Positions 1 through 12,100 of a stretch of DNA of 64,000 nt are shown piece by piece. Under the pieces are notes generated by a model, which saw only the letters and a list, made by a program, of their open reading frames with translations, made no database searches and was not told the DNA's origin. The DNA is from Symsagittifera roscoffensis. Its lineage: Eukaryota; Xenacoelomorpha; Acoela; Convolutidae. A program made the translations under genes and the position numbers. Where the stretch lies: positions 62,613,548 to 62,677,547 of the forward strand of contig NC_087064.1 of the NCBI RefSeq assembly GCF_963678635.1, written 5' to 3'. Position 1 is the first letter of the stretch. The number at the start of each line of letters is the position of its first letter.

Positions 1-204
1 TGTATCTTTTCAGGAACGTAGTACCCTTAAAAATGTTTGGATTAGTTTATTCATTTTTAAAGTCTTCTCGCATATATCATTTAGCGCAATAATCTTACAA
101 AATCTACAGCAATCAAAATTTTGTATGGCATGTGCTGAATAAATTACTGTTCATGTTTTTGTTTGTTTTTCACTATTAAGTTAGTGATGCTTGTTGTTCT
201 GTCT

Positions 205-500
205 TTTGGAAATGGGAAGGAACTTTGTATTCTGGTGTGTTTTAGTTTTGTGCTTACTTTGTTTTTCACGCAAAATCAAGTACCACAAAAAGTCATCGGA
301 AAATGCCGAGCGAGTGATATACAATATTAGCTCCCTTTCAGTCGTGATTCGAACGGCTTAAAAAATTTACAAAAGTTGTCCCAGTGTCGAGAAAATCTGG
401 TTGGAAAATTTTGAAATTTAGTCTATTTTCGAGTGAGTAACACGATCGAGTTACGCTCTTAATATCAAATTTAACTGTTTTTTAAAATCTTTTTAGGATA
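205..500 (+). repeat. dispersed AT-rich repeat, copy 1
   Basis: This stretch shares its order of short blocks (ggaactttgtattc, then a T-rich run, then cgcaaaatcaagtaccaca, then a gagcgagtgat-like block) with 17938-18200, and its first part with about 12493-12570. The copies are diverged and have no open reading frame worth naming. No terminal repeats are visible, so the class of element is unknown. The rest of 1-1580 shows no gene or structured feature. Confidence 0.45.
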
Positions 501-1582
501 AAAATTTGATTTTACGATAAAGAAAACTTTTTTCGGATGTTTCATTTAGCATTCGTTTTTTTTTCGAAGTTTTTTTTGGAGACAAATGTTGTCGATCATG
601 CCTAATTTATTGATTTTTTATGCGATGGTATAGTTGTCGAATCATACCATCAACTGAAAATGGTACTAATTTGATGGAAACAAAATAAAAAACACTTTTT
701 TGCTTTTTTTGAAGTGAATATGGTATGGTGGGTGCATTCTAAGCTACTTACACAACAATCGACTATCCTTGTTTGTTTCGTGTTTTACTGAAAATTAAGT
801 GGTGCGTGTTTCACTTGCGAGAGCAAGTCTGCTTGTAATCGGGAGCTAGACTTTTGTTTCCGTAAACAATTTTTCTTTAAAAAAAGACTGCTGCAGTTAC
901 TGTGAAATAAAACTACTTTGTAGTTTATTGTAGGTACCAAATAATATTTTCAACTGAACGAATGGAAGGATGAAAAATTTGGGTTCGTGGTTTTTGTCCT
1001 AAATAACGTTTCGAAGGCAAAAATTTTAGGATTCACGGGGAGGATGGTCTGTTAGAATTTTCAGTTTAAAAACTTAATAGCTCGGGACGGGTTGTTGGAA
1101 GCTCACGATTCTCGGAGAAATCAAAATTGTTTTTTTTTGACAATTTTTTTATATCTGAGCTCAATCGAAAGAACTGTTTATGGTAAGCTCCGCTGCATGG
1201 GTGGCCATTCCCAAATTTGTTTACACAAAAAGTTATGGCCATGGAAATGTCAAATTTTTCTTTTTCTGTTCACTTTTCGAGATTTTTTGATTTTTTCTTG
1301 AAAAATGCCCCCAAATCTGAAGCTTGTTAACTCGGTCGAAAAAAGAGTTGCGGCTAAGTGGCCATCCATCAAATTCAATAAGAAAGAATGTAATCATGTT
1401 ACGATCTTCGGAAAAATCAATTTTTGTTTTTTGAACTTGTTCAGTCGGAAAGCAGTGTTGGGCTTCGTCGCTGCGCAAGCCGGTACTGCCTACTTTTCAT
1501 AGATAAAATATATTGCTTTTGGAGAGATAAATTTAATTAATTTTGTGACCACTTTTTGCGTTTTTTCTAGTAAACTGATTTA

Positions 1583-2208
1583 TTGGGGAGGGGAGGGGAG
1601 GGAAGTTAAATTTTTATTTTCACCTAATTAATCATTCGTTAAAATGCATGATATGTGCTAGTCAGAATGCACTCGGCAATATGCGCTATATTTAAAAACT
1701 ATAGTGACATTTTGTTGAGCGAGCGAGTCATTTGTTTTTTGTTCCGACGTCCGAAGAAAGTAAGGAATATATATCCCCGGGGTGGTTTTTTTTTTTATTT
1801 CAGACCAATTTCAGAAAAACTGACAGCGTGTGGGCATCGATCTGGAAATCTCGGGATTGCCAAGCGAGTATTCTTGCACTAAACTAAGGTGCGGTTTTAC
1901 TGCTGGAATAACACTTTGATAGTTAGTTCCAATACGGGCATTATTTATCCGTGGTAAAGTATCCGCACTCAATCGTTCCCAATTGAATTGAGGTAAGCTC
2001 ATTGTTCTTATTCATTCAGCAGACGTTTAATATTTTACCACTTCGATCGGCCTAAAATTTGTAGTGTGTCAATATTTCATATACCAAACCATATTCGAGA
2101 CCAATTTATGGAAAAACGGAACATGCAGGGCTTTGTTCTGCTACGAACAATCTTGTTTTAATATGGGCATGCTCATCGATAGACATGATAATAGGCCGGC
2201 CCCTAGTG
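1583..2208 (+). repeat. direct repeat, copy 1 (about 0.6 kb)
   Basis: Begins with a G-rich run (ggggaggggagggg). It then matches 3533-4250 closely: the shared blocks include gatatgtgctagtcagaatg, gcactcggcaatatgcgc, tgctggaataacactttgat and the end block catgataatagg. No coding frame is conserved between the copies, so this is a non-coding duplicated or interspersed repeat. Small ORFs in it are not supported as genes. Confidence 0.7.
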
Positions 2209-2464
2209 AGCCTGGTAAGCAGCTTTTAAAACTTTACAAAAGTCTGATCTCCAAAAATTTGCGCAAAATCTGTTATCTGATAAAAAAAAATTTTGGCTAT
2301 CAAACAAAAATAAAAATATAAATAAAAAACAGAGATTATACCCTTTTTTAATTTTCTAAGGCTTTACAAAAGGCTCTTCATGAGATAATTGTGTTAGCAA
2401 TCGGCCCGGTAGTTAAGGCATAATTTTGGGGCTGACTTAAAAGCCAAAACTGATAAAGTTTTGG

Positions 2465-2800
2465 GCCAAATGTGAGTGTTGATTTCAATTATCCGGACAG
2501 ATTAAGAATGCGTTTTTTTTAACCAGTTGGGTTGATTTAAGAGTGTTGAGTGTTGATTTAAATTATCCGGACAGATTAAGAATGCGTTTTTTTACCCGCA
2601 CTGAGTGTTGATTTAAATTATCCGGACAGATTAAGAATGTTTTTTTTTTTTACCAGCTGGGTTGCATTTAGAAAAAAAATGATGAAGCCAACCATCATTT
2701 TTTTTCTAAATTCAACGCAACTGGTAAAAAATACGCATTCTTAATCTGTCCGGATAATATAAATCAACACTCAGTGCGTGAATCAAATCATCTGGAAGCT
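2465..2800. repeat. short tandem units ending in a long hairpin
   Basis: Three tandem copies of a unit containing attatccggacagattaaga lie at about 2490-2640. The last forms the left arm (2597-2684) of an inverted repeat whose right arm is 2693-2778; the two are separated by 8 nt and the outermost 18 bases of each arm match perfectly. It looks like a fold-back miniature element or a snap-back duplication. No ORF is present. 2800-3530 holds nothing I can recognise. Confidence 0.65.
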
Positions 2801-3532
2801 AAATAGTGAGTGCTGCTAACTTTTGTTCTCTTTGAGAAAGATGTTGGTTTAGGCGTTATTTCAGAAAATTAAACTTTTTTGTCTCTTTTGGATCAAACTC
2901 TTTAGTTATGCTGCATGAGACGGGAGATCGGCCTTGAAGCATGTGTGTCGTTTAGCATGCCCATTTAACTGGAATCAGTTGACTCGCTCGCTCAAGTTTC
3001 TTCACTGAAAATTATTCGTTGAATAAGTGCATCTCACCAAAAGCGTTATTGCCTAGCGTAACTAAGGCTTTTTATCGATTGTTTAAATGTGCAAAAATGC
3101 GTGTGAAACCCAACTTCTTCCAAGAAAATCATGTGCCTTTTAATATTAATTGAAAATTTAAGCTTAGTTTTTTTCGACCAAATTAACACAAAAGCAATTA
3201 GCTCGTGCTCTGGCACATATAGTTATTGCTGTGTCCCCCATCGATATTATGAGTCAAACCGTCGGATGTAGCGATAGCCATGTGAGCCCGTAAGTGTTTC
3301 TTAATTTCTCCATTTGGTGCTCATTCAGTCGAAAAAAATTAGTCAACGTTTTCATTTGACATTAAAAGTCGATCAAGTTAAGATCTTCCACTCTTCCACC
3401 TCAGCATTTAATTCGCAATATTTTGCTAAGCGCTGCATGTGATTGGCTAAAAATTCCTAACTTGGAACCAATTTTACTTCTTTCACGCAAAAGGCTTGGG
3501 GGATGTTGATTTGGTCCTAAAAATCATTGATT

Positions 3533-4250
3533 TTTTGGGGAGAGGGGAGGTAAGTTAAATTTTTATTTTCACTTGATTAAACATTTGTCAAACTGCACTA
3601 TATGTGCTAGTCAGAACGCACTCAATAACATGCGCTTTAATAAAAAACTTTTAAATTTTTATTTTCACCTGATTAATCGTTCGTTAAAATGCATGATATG
3701 TGCTAGTCAGAATGCACTCGGCAATATGCGCTATATTTAAAAGCTATAGTGAAATTTTGTTGAGCATGCGAGTCATTTGTTTTTTGTTCCGACCTCCGAA
3801 GAAATTAAGGAATAAATATGCCCGGGGTGTTTTTTTTTTAATTCAGACCAATTTCAGAAAAAATGACAGCGTATGGGCATCGATCTGAACATCTCGAGAT
3901 TGCCAAGCAAAGATACACTAGACTAAAGTTCGGTTTTGCTGCTGGAATAACACTTTGATAGTTAGTTTAAATACGCTTATTTTTTATGCGTGGTAAAGTA
4001 TCCGCCGTCATTAGCGTTCCAAATTGAATTGAGGCGAGCTCATTGTTCTAATTAATTCCATAAACGACGCAAACTTTAACACTTCGATCTGCCTAAATTT
4101 TGTAATTTGTCGATACTTCATATACTAAACCTTATTCGAGACAAGTTTATGAGCAGTCGGATTATGTAGGGCTTTGCTCTGCTACGAACAGTCTTGTTTT
4201 CATATGGGCGTGCTCATCGGTACACATGATAATAGGACGGTTCCTCTCCG
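3533..4250 (+). repeat. direct repeat, copy 2, with internal duplication
   Basis: Second copy of the 1583-2208 repeat. Its 5' part is itself duplicated: the block around tttttattttcac followed by tgtgctagtcagaa occurs at about 3555-3620 and again at 3657-3715. The rest runs parallel to copy 1 with scattered substitutions. No coding capacity is conserved. Confidence 0.65.
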
Positions 4251-4417
4251 AATGCTTATTATGCAAAGTTATTAGTTTAACTCTCCAACAAATTAAGTGA
4301 TTTTCAAAATCAAATGAAATTTTAGGCTCAGTAATTTTGGACTGAATGAGTTTCTAACGGAAGAAATTAGCGCTTGGTTATAGGCACGCATGGTTATCAT
4401 TTCGATCCCATCTGACG

Positions 4418-4898
4418 GAGGGTTAATAACTTAGACGAGGCACTTAAAAGGAAATTAGACGATTTTACGAAAACGATTTACGATTAATTAGACGAAAGCT
4501 GCAATTGTGAAAATTAAGTGGAAATTGACGAAAGTGAGAGAGATTAAAATTGTTTGCAGGCAAAATGCATGAGAAAAATAAAATTGTTTGCAGGCAACAA
4601 TTAAATTTTAGTGGCCAAAAGTTTTACATGTTAATCATGCATATTTTATTCAAATCGAAACTCTCCTGTAATAGTCGGATTTGACATTTTATGTTTATTT
4701 AAACTAATTCTTTTGATAGGTATTGTCATTTTATGTTCTTTTTGCATTTGTGAAATTTGACTCCTCAGAAAAAATTTTGATGGCCCTTTCCTTTTCATAG
4801 CAGCGATGTCTAAAATGCCAGATCTGTAAAAAAAAATGTCTAATTTTGTTTTTGTAGCATCCGTCTAATTTGCTTATCGTCTAATTTCCTAGGCCCTC
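4418..4898. mobile_element. MITE with 8-bp target duplication (hAT-like)
   Basis: The 481-bp element is flanked by the direct repeat atctgacg (4410-4417 and 4899-4906). Both ends start gaggg in inverted orientation. The block ggaaattagacgat sits 32 nt in on the left and 10 nt in on the right, so the terminal repeats are imperfect with an insertion on the left. There is no transposase frame. An 8-bp duplication is what hAT superfamily elements leave; the assignment is inference. Confidence 0.55.
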
Positions 4899-4912
4899 AT
4901 CTGACGTTATGG

Positions 4913-5390
4913 TCAGGCATGGCATTAATCTGCGGCGCATAATCTCTCATAATTACCGCACAATGAGTCTCAACTTTAAAATCGCAGAATCTCAAGCTTC
5001 AAATTGCAGAAATTACGCATTATTTACGCAATTTGAGCAAACAAGAGTATTTGTAGCGAACAGCCCCGAAAATTAATGTATATTTTACAGTCATACAATC
5101 TGCTAGGTTAAAAAATAACATTTTTTTTAGAAATTTTTGATTCCGAATGAAATCTCTTCAAATACTCAAAGAAACTGAAATGAAAATAGATATCCTTGGT
5201 CACAATTGTGATGATAGGGTCGTCAAACTAGTTTTTGCAAAAATATGCTGGACTGTTTGGCAAAAATATGTTCGCAGAGTTATAATTTTCCGCCGAAACG
5301 TTCCCATAATTTGTAAAAAAAAATAAACGCCCGCAGTCCGCATGGAATTATATTAATTATGCCCTCACAGATTTTGCCCCCGTTATGGCT
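4913..5390. mobile_element. second putative hAT-like MITE, abutting the first
   Basis: The direct repeat cgttatgg occurs at 4905-4912 and 5391-5398. Inside it the ends share an imperfect inverted repeat (aatctg, then gcataat, then cataatt or tataatt, then a gcgg-type block). The left duplication overlaps the right duplication of the neighbouring element by two bases, so the two insertions are immediately adjacent. No ORF is seen. Confidence 0.4.
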
Positions 5391-5642
5391 TGTTCTTGAA
5401 CTAAAAACTACTACAGATTGTTCAAAATAACGCAATTTTATCGGCTATTTATACTCTCATAGTAATTGTTTTTGCACTGGTGCAGTTTACTATTCTCTAA
5501 TTCAAACATGTACTTTTATCGTGCGCTTGAGTTCAACTTCATAGAAGATTCTGGAATCAACTCTATTTTTGGCCTTGTTCGAACATGTACTTTTCTTGCT
5601 CAATGGAATTCTTAAATTGTACCGGCCGAAGTAAGTGTTGTG

Positions 5643-6100
5643 GGGTGCCGGACATCAAGCCGACGGGACTTCAAGCCGAATCGTAAAATTAGGGACTTCA
5701 AGCCGAAGTTTTTCTCATTAAGTCATGAAATAAGGTTAATTTGAAACCTTTTTTTAAAGAATTTCTCAATTTGACAATCTTTATTCGGTAATTAATAGCG
5801 TTTTCACGAAATTTAAAGCTCCAAATGAAGTTTAGGAAAAGTGAAAAATAAAACACGGTTGAAGGTAATTTTCCTGTTTATAATTTATGCATTTCAAATA
5901 ACGGCTGATTTTATTAACTAATGCCAATCCTAAGTAATTCATTGTCATAAATAACGCTTATTATGGACTAAACTAGACTAAGATTTTGAAAAGAAACGTT
6001 TTACAGATGAAAAAATAATGATTTGAGGTGCTTGTAAAGTTTAATTTTCGGCCTGAAGTCCCTTCGGCTTGAAGTCCCGTCGGCTTGTTGTTCTAGACCC
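5643..6100. mobile_element. TIR element with 9-bp target duplication (Mutator-like size)
   Basis: The 458-bp element is bounded by perfect 9-bp direct repeats agtgttgtg (5634-5642 and 6101-6109). Terminal inverted repeats of about 38 bp begin gggt and share a perfect inner block, caagccgacgggacttcaag, of 20 bases that continues a little further. The interior is AT-rich without an ORF. Nine-base duplications and a GGG-type start are typical of Mutator-like non-autonomous elements; that class call is inference. Confidence 0.75.
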
Positions 6101-6109
6101 AGTGTTGTG

Positions 6110-9103
6110 TACCTATTTTAATCTCCACGTCATTGTTGGATTTTAAAAAAAGCAGACACATCGTACATGTACGTTTTCGCTGCTTACTAATCCGAATCTT
6201 GTTGAATCAACCACCGAATGAACAAAAATTATTCCTAACAAGAGTGTCTTTTCTCCTAGGGTCTAAAATGAATCATTCTTCAGACTAATTAAAACAAAAG
6301 AGGAAAGGGCAGTTGGAAATAAGAACCTGGATCAATGTTTTTTCTGAATTTTCACCTCAAATTATTTGTAAAACTCAGTCAAGGAAGAGTTTTAAGCCTT
6401 TTTTTGGCTTACATTGTGCCTTTCACTTCCACTTAGCTGCACTGCAGGTAAGCATACTTGCACTTGATAACAATCTGCTAAGTTTTAGACGAAATTTGAT
6501 CGGAGGATATTCTTCTTTAATGACTTTCGTGGCTTATTTTGATCAAATACTCGTAAAACTTGAACGCTAAAAGTGAAACTCCAAATTAACATGGTTTTAT
6601 AGAGTTAAAGCTACTTTTATAGAGGTGAGGTGGCAGCACCGCAGCAGTTAGATGCCTTTTAAGGTAGGAGCAAGGTATGCATCTTTCAACACGCACCACC
6701 CTACGTTTTTCTCTTACTATAAAAGGTATCTCTTACGTTTCTATTCTTTTACTTCTCCGTGGATAACTACAAAACTTATCGCGGAGCATTTCTTCCCTTT
6801 GAATTTGTAGGTTTTAAACAGAGTTAATTTGGTTCACTAAAATGCTTTCTATCCTGAGTTATTTTGGGATTCTACAATGAAACCAATCAGCAATTGAATA
6901 TTTTTTGCTTTTTTACCGGTGACGTGGAACGTTTATGTTTGCTGAAGCTTTCGCGCAAAGCATTTTGTCTTAACCGAGTGGTTTTAAAATGTAGCTTTTC
7001 GTCAAATGGTACTAAAGTCCGAGTCTCATATAACACCAATTTTGGACCTGCAGACCTCTTCGGGCGGTTCAGTTTGACTTGTAGCATTTTATAGTCTAGA
7101 CGACATTCAATTCGACTCTGTAATTTTGAACAAATATTGCATCATGCTTCTCGTATTTATTTGAACAAATAAATTACTGATAATACTTAGGACGTGAAAA
7201 TGGTATAAACATGATATGTTTTTCAGCTACAACTGATAAAAGCTAGACTAACGCTGTTGGTACATTGAAACTTTATTTAAAATGTTTATGACCAAACAGA
7301 AAATACGCTCAAACCTTTCTTTGATACCTGGTTTAATTTGACATTTCGGTCTTGCAGTTTGATCAAGTTTCTCTCGTTGACAATGTGACTCATTTGATCA
7401 TTTTGAGGCTCGGATCCATTGCGTTTAAGATACCAAGGTTTGACGTCTTCATGTTATAACCAGTAATTTTATCGTCTCGCAAAATTACGAGTGCAAGTCG
7501 CGTTACAAATATCCGAATACAACTTGACTGATCGTACCATTTTATTTTTTATAGAGTTAGCTCTTTGGACAGTTGTTTGGTTTACCGAAAAGTCCAATAT
7601 TACTCTCAAATAGCTTAAATAATTCAAAACTAACTCACTATTTCTGTCATCATTATTCATTTCTAGTTTGCGTCTATCAATGTGATTAATATTTTATCTT
7701 TCGTAACCTCTCGGACATTTAACGCGTCATAGGTAACGCCAGAATAAATTTCAAGGTAAGTTTTAATTTCATGAAATTTGGTAGCAGAGCAAAAAATTTT
7801 CACCCTAATTGTGCCACATAATGACAATCAAGAAAATGTGAAAAATACTTTGGCTTGTTTTTACTAGCCTCTGGAGTGTATTGTATAAGTTTAGCACATT
7901 TGAAGTTAGTCCATGAAGTTATCCTCATTCTGCATATGTTGACCTTATTCCACATTCGTGTTACCTTGAGTGTAATTCATATAAAAATCTGAACAACAAA
8001 ATTGTAGGATTATCTTAAATGTTTAAATCTGAGAGGCTAATTTAAATGTTTAAATCTGAGAGGCATCTAAAATGTTCAAATCTGAGAGGCAAATTAAAAT
8101 TAACAGTATCGAGAATTTCGAAAAAAAGGGAAAGTTGACAGAAAATGATTGATGGTTTTCAGTTTTATCATTGGCATACATCGGTTATAGTTCGATAATA
8201 TCTTTCTCTGAAATTTATTGCTTAATCCGATTGCTAGGGGAAACACAGGTTTTCAAAAAAAAATTGTACTCAAGTTCTAGGATTTTTTTGTGGGTCAACA
8301 GGCGTATACTAGAGTATTATCGCCTTAGTGACTGTTTCGTAAATTTGGTTTTGATGCTAGTTTAATGCCGGTAATTGTCATTTTCAACGAGTTTTTCTTA
8401 AAACGATTTCATTCGAGACAAATCGTGATATGAAAGTTATGGTAGAAGCAGTTTTTTCCAACATAAAAAAAATCCTCGAAATTGGGACTACAGGCTTAAT
8501 TTTTGTCGGCAAGTTTGCGATGCTATGGTTTTGATAAATCGCAAGTGGTGCGAAGCTCCGCTTCGCCTGAGTCAAAAATATACCTGTGGTCGTGTTATAC
8601 ATGGTTCTGGATAATATAGTTTTCAGTAATTAAAAAAGAATATTATCAGCAGTCAATGCAAAAGAATTTCGCGGAGTTTGTGAAAAAAGCAAGGCATACC
8701 AACATCTAAAGGTACTTCTGGTGCAATCCTCTTTGTTAAAATAATGGGTATCACAATTTCACCCACAATCTTTAAAAATCGAAATCATTATCAAAAAAAT
8801 TAGGGTCGGTTTCTTGGGCAAAAAAATCATGGCTTTATGTGTAACTTATAATTCAAATTCTATGTCGCGATTCATACCGTCCAAAAACGGACGACATGTG
8901 ACAATTTTTTTTTAATGGCTGCGACAAATTGTGTCGACATAACTCAATTATTGTGTTTCAGTGTAAATAATACGTGTACAAAATATCTGAACTTGCTGCT
9001 GAACGCTTTGGCCAAACAGTGTGCCATAACTTGAAGAGATTGTTGCAAATCTTAGTCTAGCGAATCAATAATCCTATTTGAAGAAAAGGAGCGATAATAA
9101 CGC
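6110..9103. other. non-coding stretch upstream of the MAP kinase gene
   Basis: No gene is supported here. Visible small features are three tandem copies of a 25-30-bp unit containing aaatctgagaggc at about 8015-8095, and a TATA-like ctataaaagg at about 6717-6727 without a recognisable gene behind it. A dispersed repeat lies at 8390-8600. Short ORFs at 6313-6570 and 6864-7094 show no family motif and look like chance frames. Confidence 0.5.
8390..8600 (+). repeat. dispersed repeat with a GC-rich hairpin
   Basis: Contains ttcattcgagacaaatcg followed, about 150 nt on, by tcgcaagtggtgcgaagct with the near-palindrome gcgaagctccgcttcgc at 8550-8566. The same order of blocks recurs at about 12955-13110, 14190-14310 and 20390-20500. 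The hairpin stands out because the surroundings are AT-rich. The element class is unknown. Confidence 0.55.
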
Positions 9104-12100
9104 ATGATGCTAATGAACAGAGAAGACAAGGATGAGTTCCATTGTGTTCCCGTTTTGTTGGAACAGGAGGTCAACGGAGTTCGAAGGGAAGTGCAGCGGG
9201 TGTACTGGAGAGTGCGGAAGAGATACAAGGACTTGAAGATCATTTCAAACGCTCAACCCAATCAAGTTTGGTTAGTATTGATTTAGATATGAAATAAAGG
9301 CCCACTATCAGGGGCGGATCTAGGATTTTCTTGAGTCGAGGGCGTGCGCGTTTTCAGAAAAATTTCGAAACTTTTGTCGACCTTTTTTTTAGGTCGATCA
9401 AATTGGTTTCGATTTTTTTTCAAATCTCTATAAAGACGGTATTTGGAAAATGTTTGAAACAAGCATTTTTACAAAGGCGCGCTCCCCCCTCAAAATTTGT
9501 ATATATTGGCGCCTATAGAAAGTTTTTAGCCAAAAATGGATGTCTTAAAATAGTAACATTGGGTAAAGTAGCATCCGCCCCCTCCCTAAATCCGCCACTG
9601 CCCACTGTCATCCGCACTCGTTGCCTGCGGGTAAGGCAACAATTCTCAGTCAAGAAAGAAAAAATGTCTAAAAAAATTTTCTGAGTGAACAAAAAATGGG
9701 AAAACGAAAGAAAAAAAAACACTTGTTATTTATTCAACCAAGCAAACCGTGTTGAGTTTCTCTTCAACTCGGGTACACTCTTTGTAGGTGTTGAGAGCTC
9801 AATACAGAGTTGCCTGGCTGTGCTCCTATCAAATGGTAGTTTTCTTAAGTACTTTTTGCAAAAAAGACTATATGAATATACATAATTTTTTCTCTTCTGC
9901 AAGATGTTGACAATACATGATGAAGTATCGTAGGGCAGACTGTTATGTGGACATTAGTCCCGTTGTCTGTTCTCGCCGAATCTCTTTTAATAAAGTAAGG
10001 TGCTATTATTTTCTTTGCTGTTATTTTTGTTGAAAACTGTTACTTTGAAATGATTTGGAGAAATAAATTTCTTTCTTTCTTTCAAATAGCATGTAGTTTC
10101 TCCGCAGGGACACAACACTGGTTCTCCGTATAGAGCTAAAACGTTTTTTAGTTGGGTTTTCCAACGTGGATAATTTATCTTCATAAGTTAATCTAGTAAT
10201 CGTTTTTGAATTTTCAACTAAACTTTTTTAACCGAAAAAAAGGCTTTTTACTAAACTCAGTTAGTTCGCATATTTATAAATTCTTAGAATTTGCTCTTGA
10301 ATTTCCTCAAGTTGATCAAAAATTGTAAGGCCTTTTCTGTGCCCCCGACCCTACTCCCTCGTTACTACCTTCGGCCTTGCTTATGTGGGGAGATCGATGT
10401 CATCTATTTTGCCGTAGCCGGTCCCCACCTTGAGAAGGTGGATGAATCGAACACCCCTCTGATTATGACCGAAGTGAAATTCAAACAAACTATCTTCGTG
10501 TTTAAAGCCGCGAGTTTAATCCACTCGGCCGCGAAGTGTCAGGTTTTCGGTACTCGTTGTTGAAAATGTTCAAGATAAAATCGACCTGTTAGCTTTTCAA
10601 GTTTATCTATTCAATCGAATCATAATTTATTGTTTTAGATAAAAACAACTCGCATTTTTGATTTAGTGAGGCGTTCGACGAAGTGTCTGGTCACAAAGTG
10701 GCTATTAAACTGGCCAAGTGTGCCTTTGTGGACGAGAACCACGCGAGGAAGTACTGCCGCGAACTGTTCCTGCTGCCCAGACTCGATCACCCGAACGTCA
10801 TCCGCATCCTGGATGCATTCTCCAATGTGGAACTGGATAGTCGGCCCGACTACATGAACGAACTGTGAGTATTGCTGTGGACCAATTGGAATCTAAATCC
10901 ATCATCAAGCGAATTTTTTTATCTGGCTTTAAAAAAGATCTGGAAAATGTTTTTAAAAAGTGTCAGATTGTCATTGGTGCACCAGGTGAAAATCAGGCTC
11001 GCCTTTTTTCATCTGAAAATCTCATGTGTTTATTGCTGAATCTGTTTTAATGAAAATAAATTCCCAATGACTGAAAAACGTGCCAAATGGCGCTGGGTAA
11101 AGGGGACCATTTGGGTGGCGTTCACATCCTAAATCTGCCCTTAATTTCAGATACCTCGTTCTCTCGTTGACCGACTGGGACTTGAATCAGTACCTGTGCC
11201 ACCTGCTGACTCAAACAACCAGTCAATCCAAGCGCAACTCCACCCACCCCATTCAGACAGAGGATCAGCTAGAAAGGAATGCCGTTAAATCTATCATGTT
11301 CCAGATACTCAGTGGACTCAACTATCTACACTCAAATGGTCTCATGCATAGAGTGAGTCAAAGTATACATTACAATCATCAAGAATCAGGGTTGGCCTGT
11401 TTAAATAAGAAATAAGAAAAAATGGGTGCTGAAAAACACAGAAACTCATTCGAATCTTTATTTTACATATGTTTTCGTTCTTGTAGTTTTTCTTCTAAAC
11501 ACGTTTTTACACAAGCACAACTTGTGTTAAATCTTCTTTTTCCAATAAAATGTGATTGCCAACCCTTTTAGCACTCCGCCTCCAAACTCAAGTTTACGAA
11601 TATTTGTAAAATTTTGTCAAAAGCTCCGCCTTCGGCTCGTAAAAGTTTGTCAAAAGAGTGTCTTTATGGGGCTTTCAGAGAGCTCGGAAAATTAATTTGA
11701 TTGACCTAAAAAAAAGGTCATGAAAATTTTTTGAAAATTCAAGTCTTCTCTTATTCAAAAGATTTGAATTATATATTTTTTCATTGATATCATATTATTT
11801 TAGGATTTAAATCCCTCCAATGTTGGTCTAACCTTCGACGGACAAGTATTCGTAAGTAGAGTTTTGCATTCTATCGTTTTAATGTTTAAAGAGGTTAATT
11901 TAATCTAAAGTGTTGGTAATTTCTAATGTTGCAGCTGCTGGATTTCGACTTTTCGCGACACGTGAACAACCGAAACAAGGAAGGTCACTCCATCTTCATT
12001 TCCAATCAGAACTACAGGGCACCCGAGATCGTGTTGACTCCTGGTCTCTACGAGAAGAAAGGTCAGTAGTATAAATAGGAAGCATTGATGACAAATAACT

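Noticed and set aside
6717-6727. TATA box ctataaaagg as a promoter
   Set aside because: No recognisable gene follows; such strings are common in AT-rich sequence.
10291-10563. 90-codon frame in intron 1 of the kinase gene
   Set aside because: It overlaps the tRNA-like sequence on the other strand and carries no kinase motif; exon 1 (9104-9270) joins exon 2 perfectly without it.
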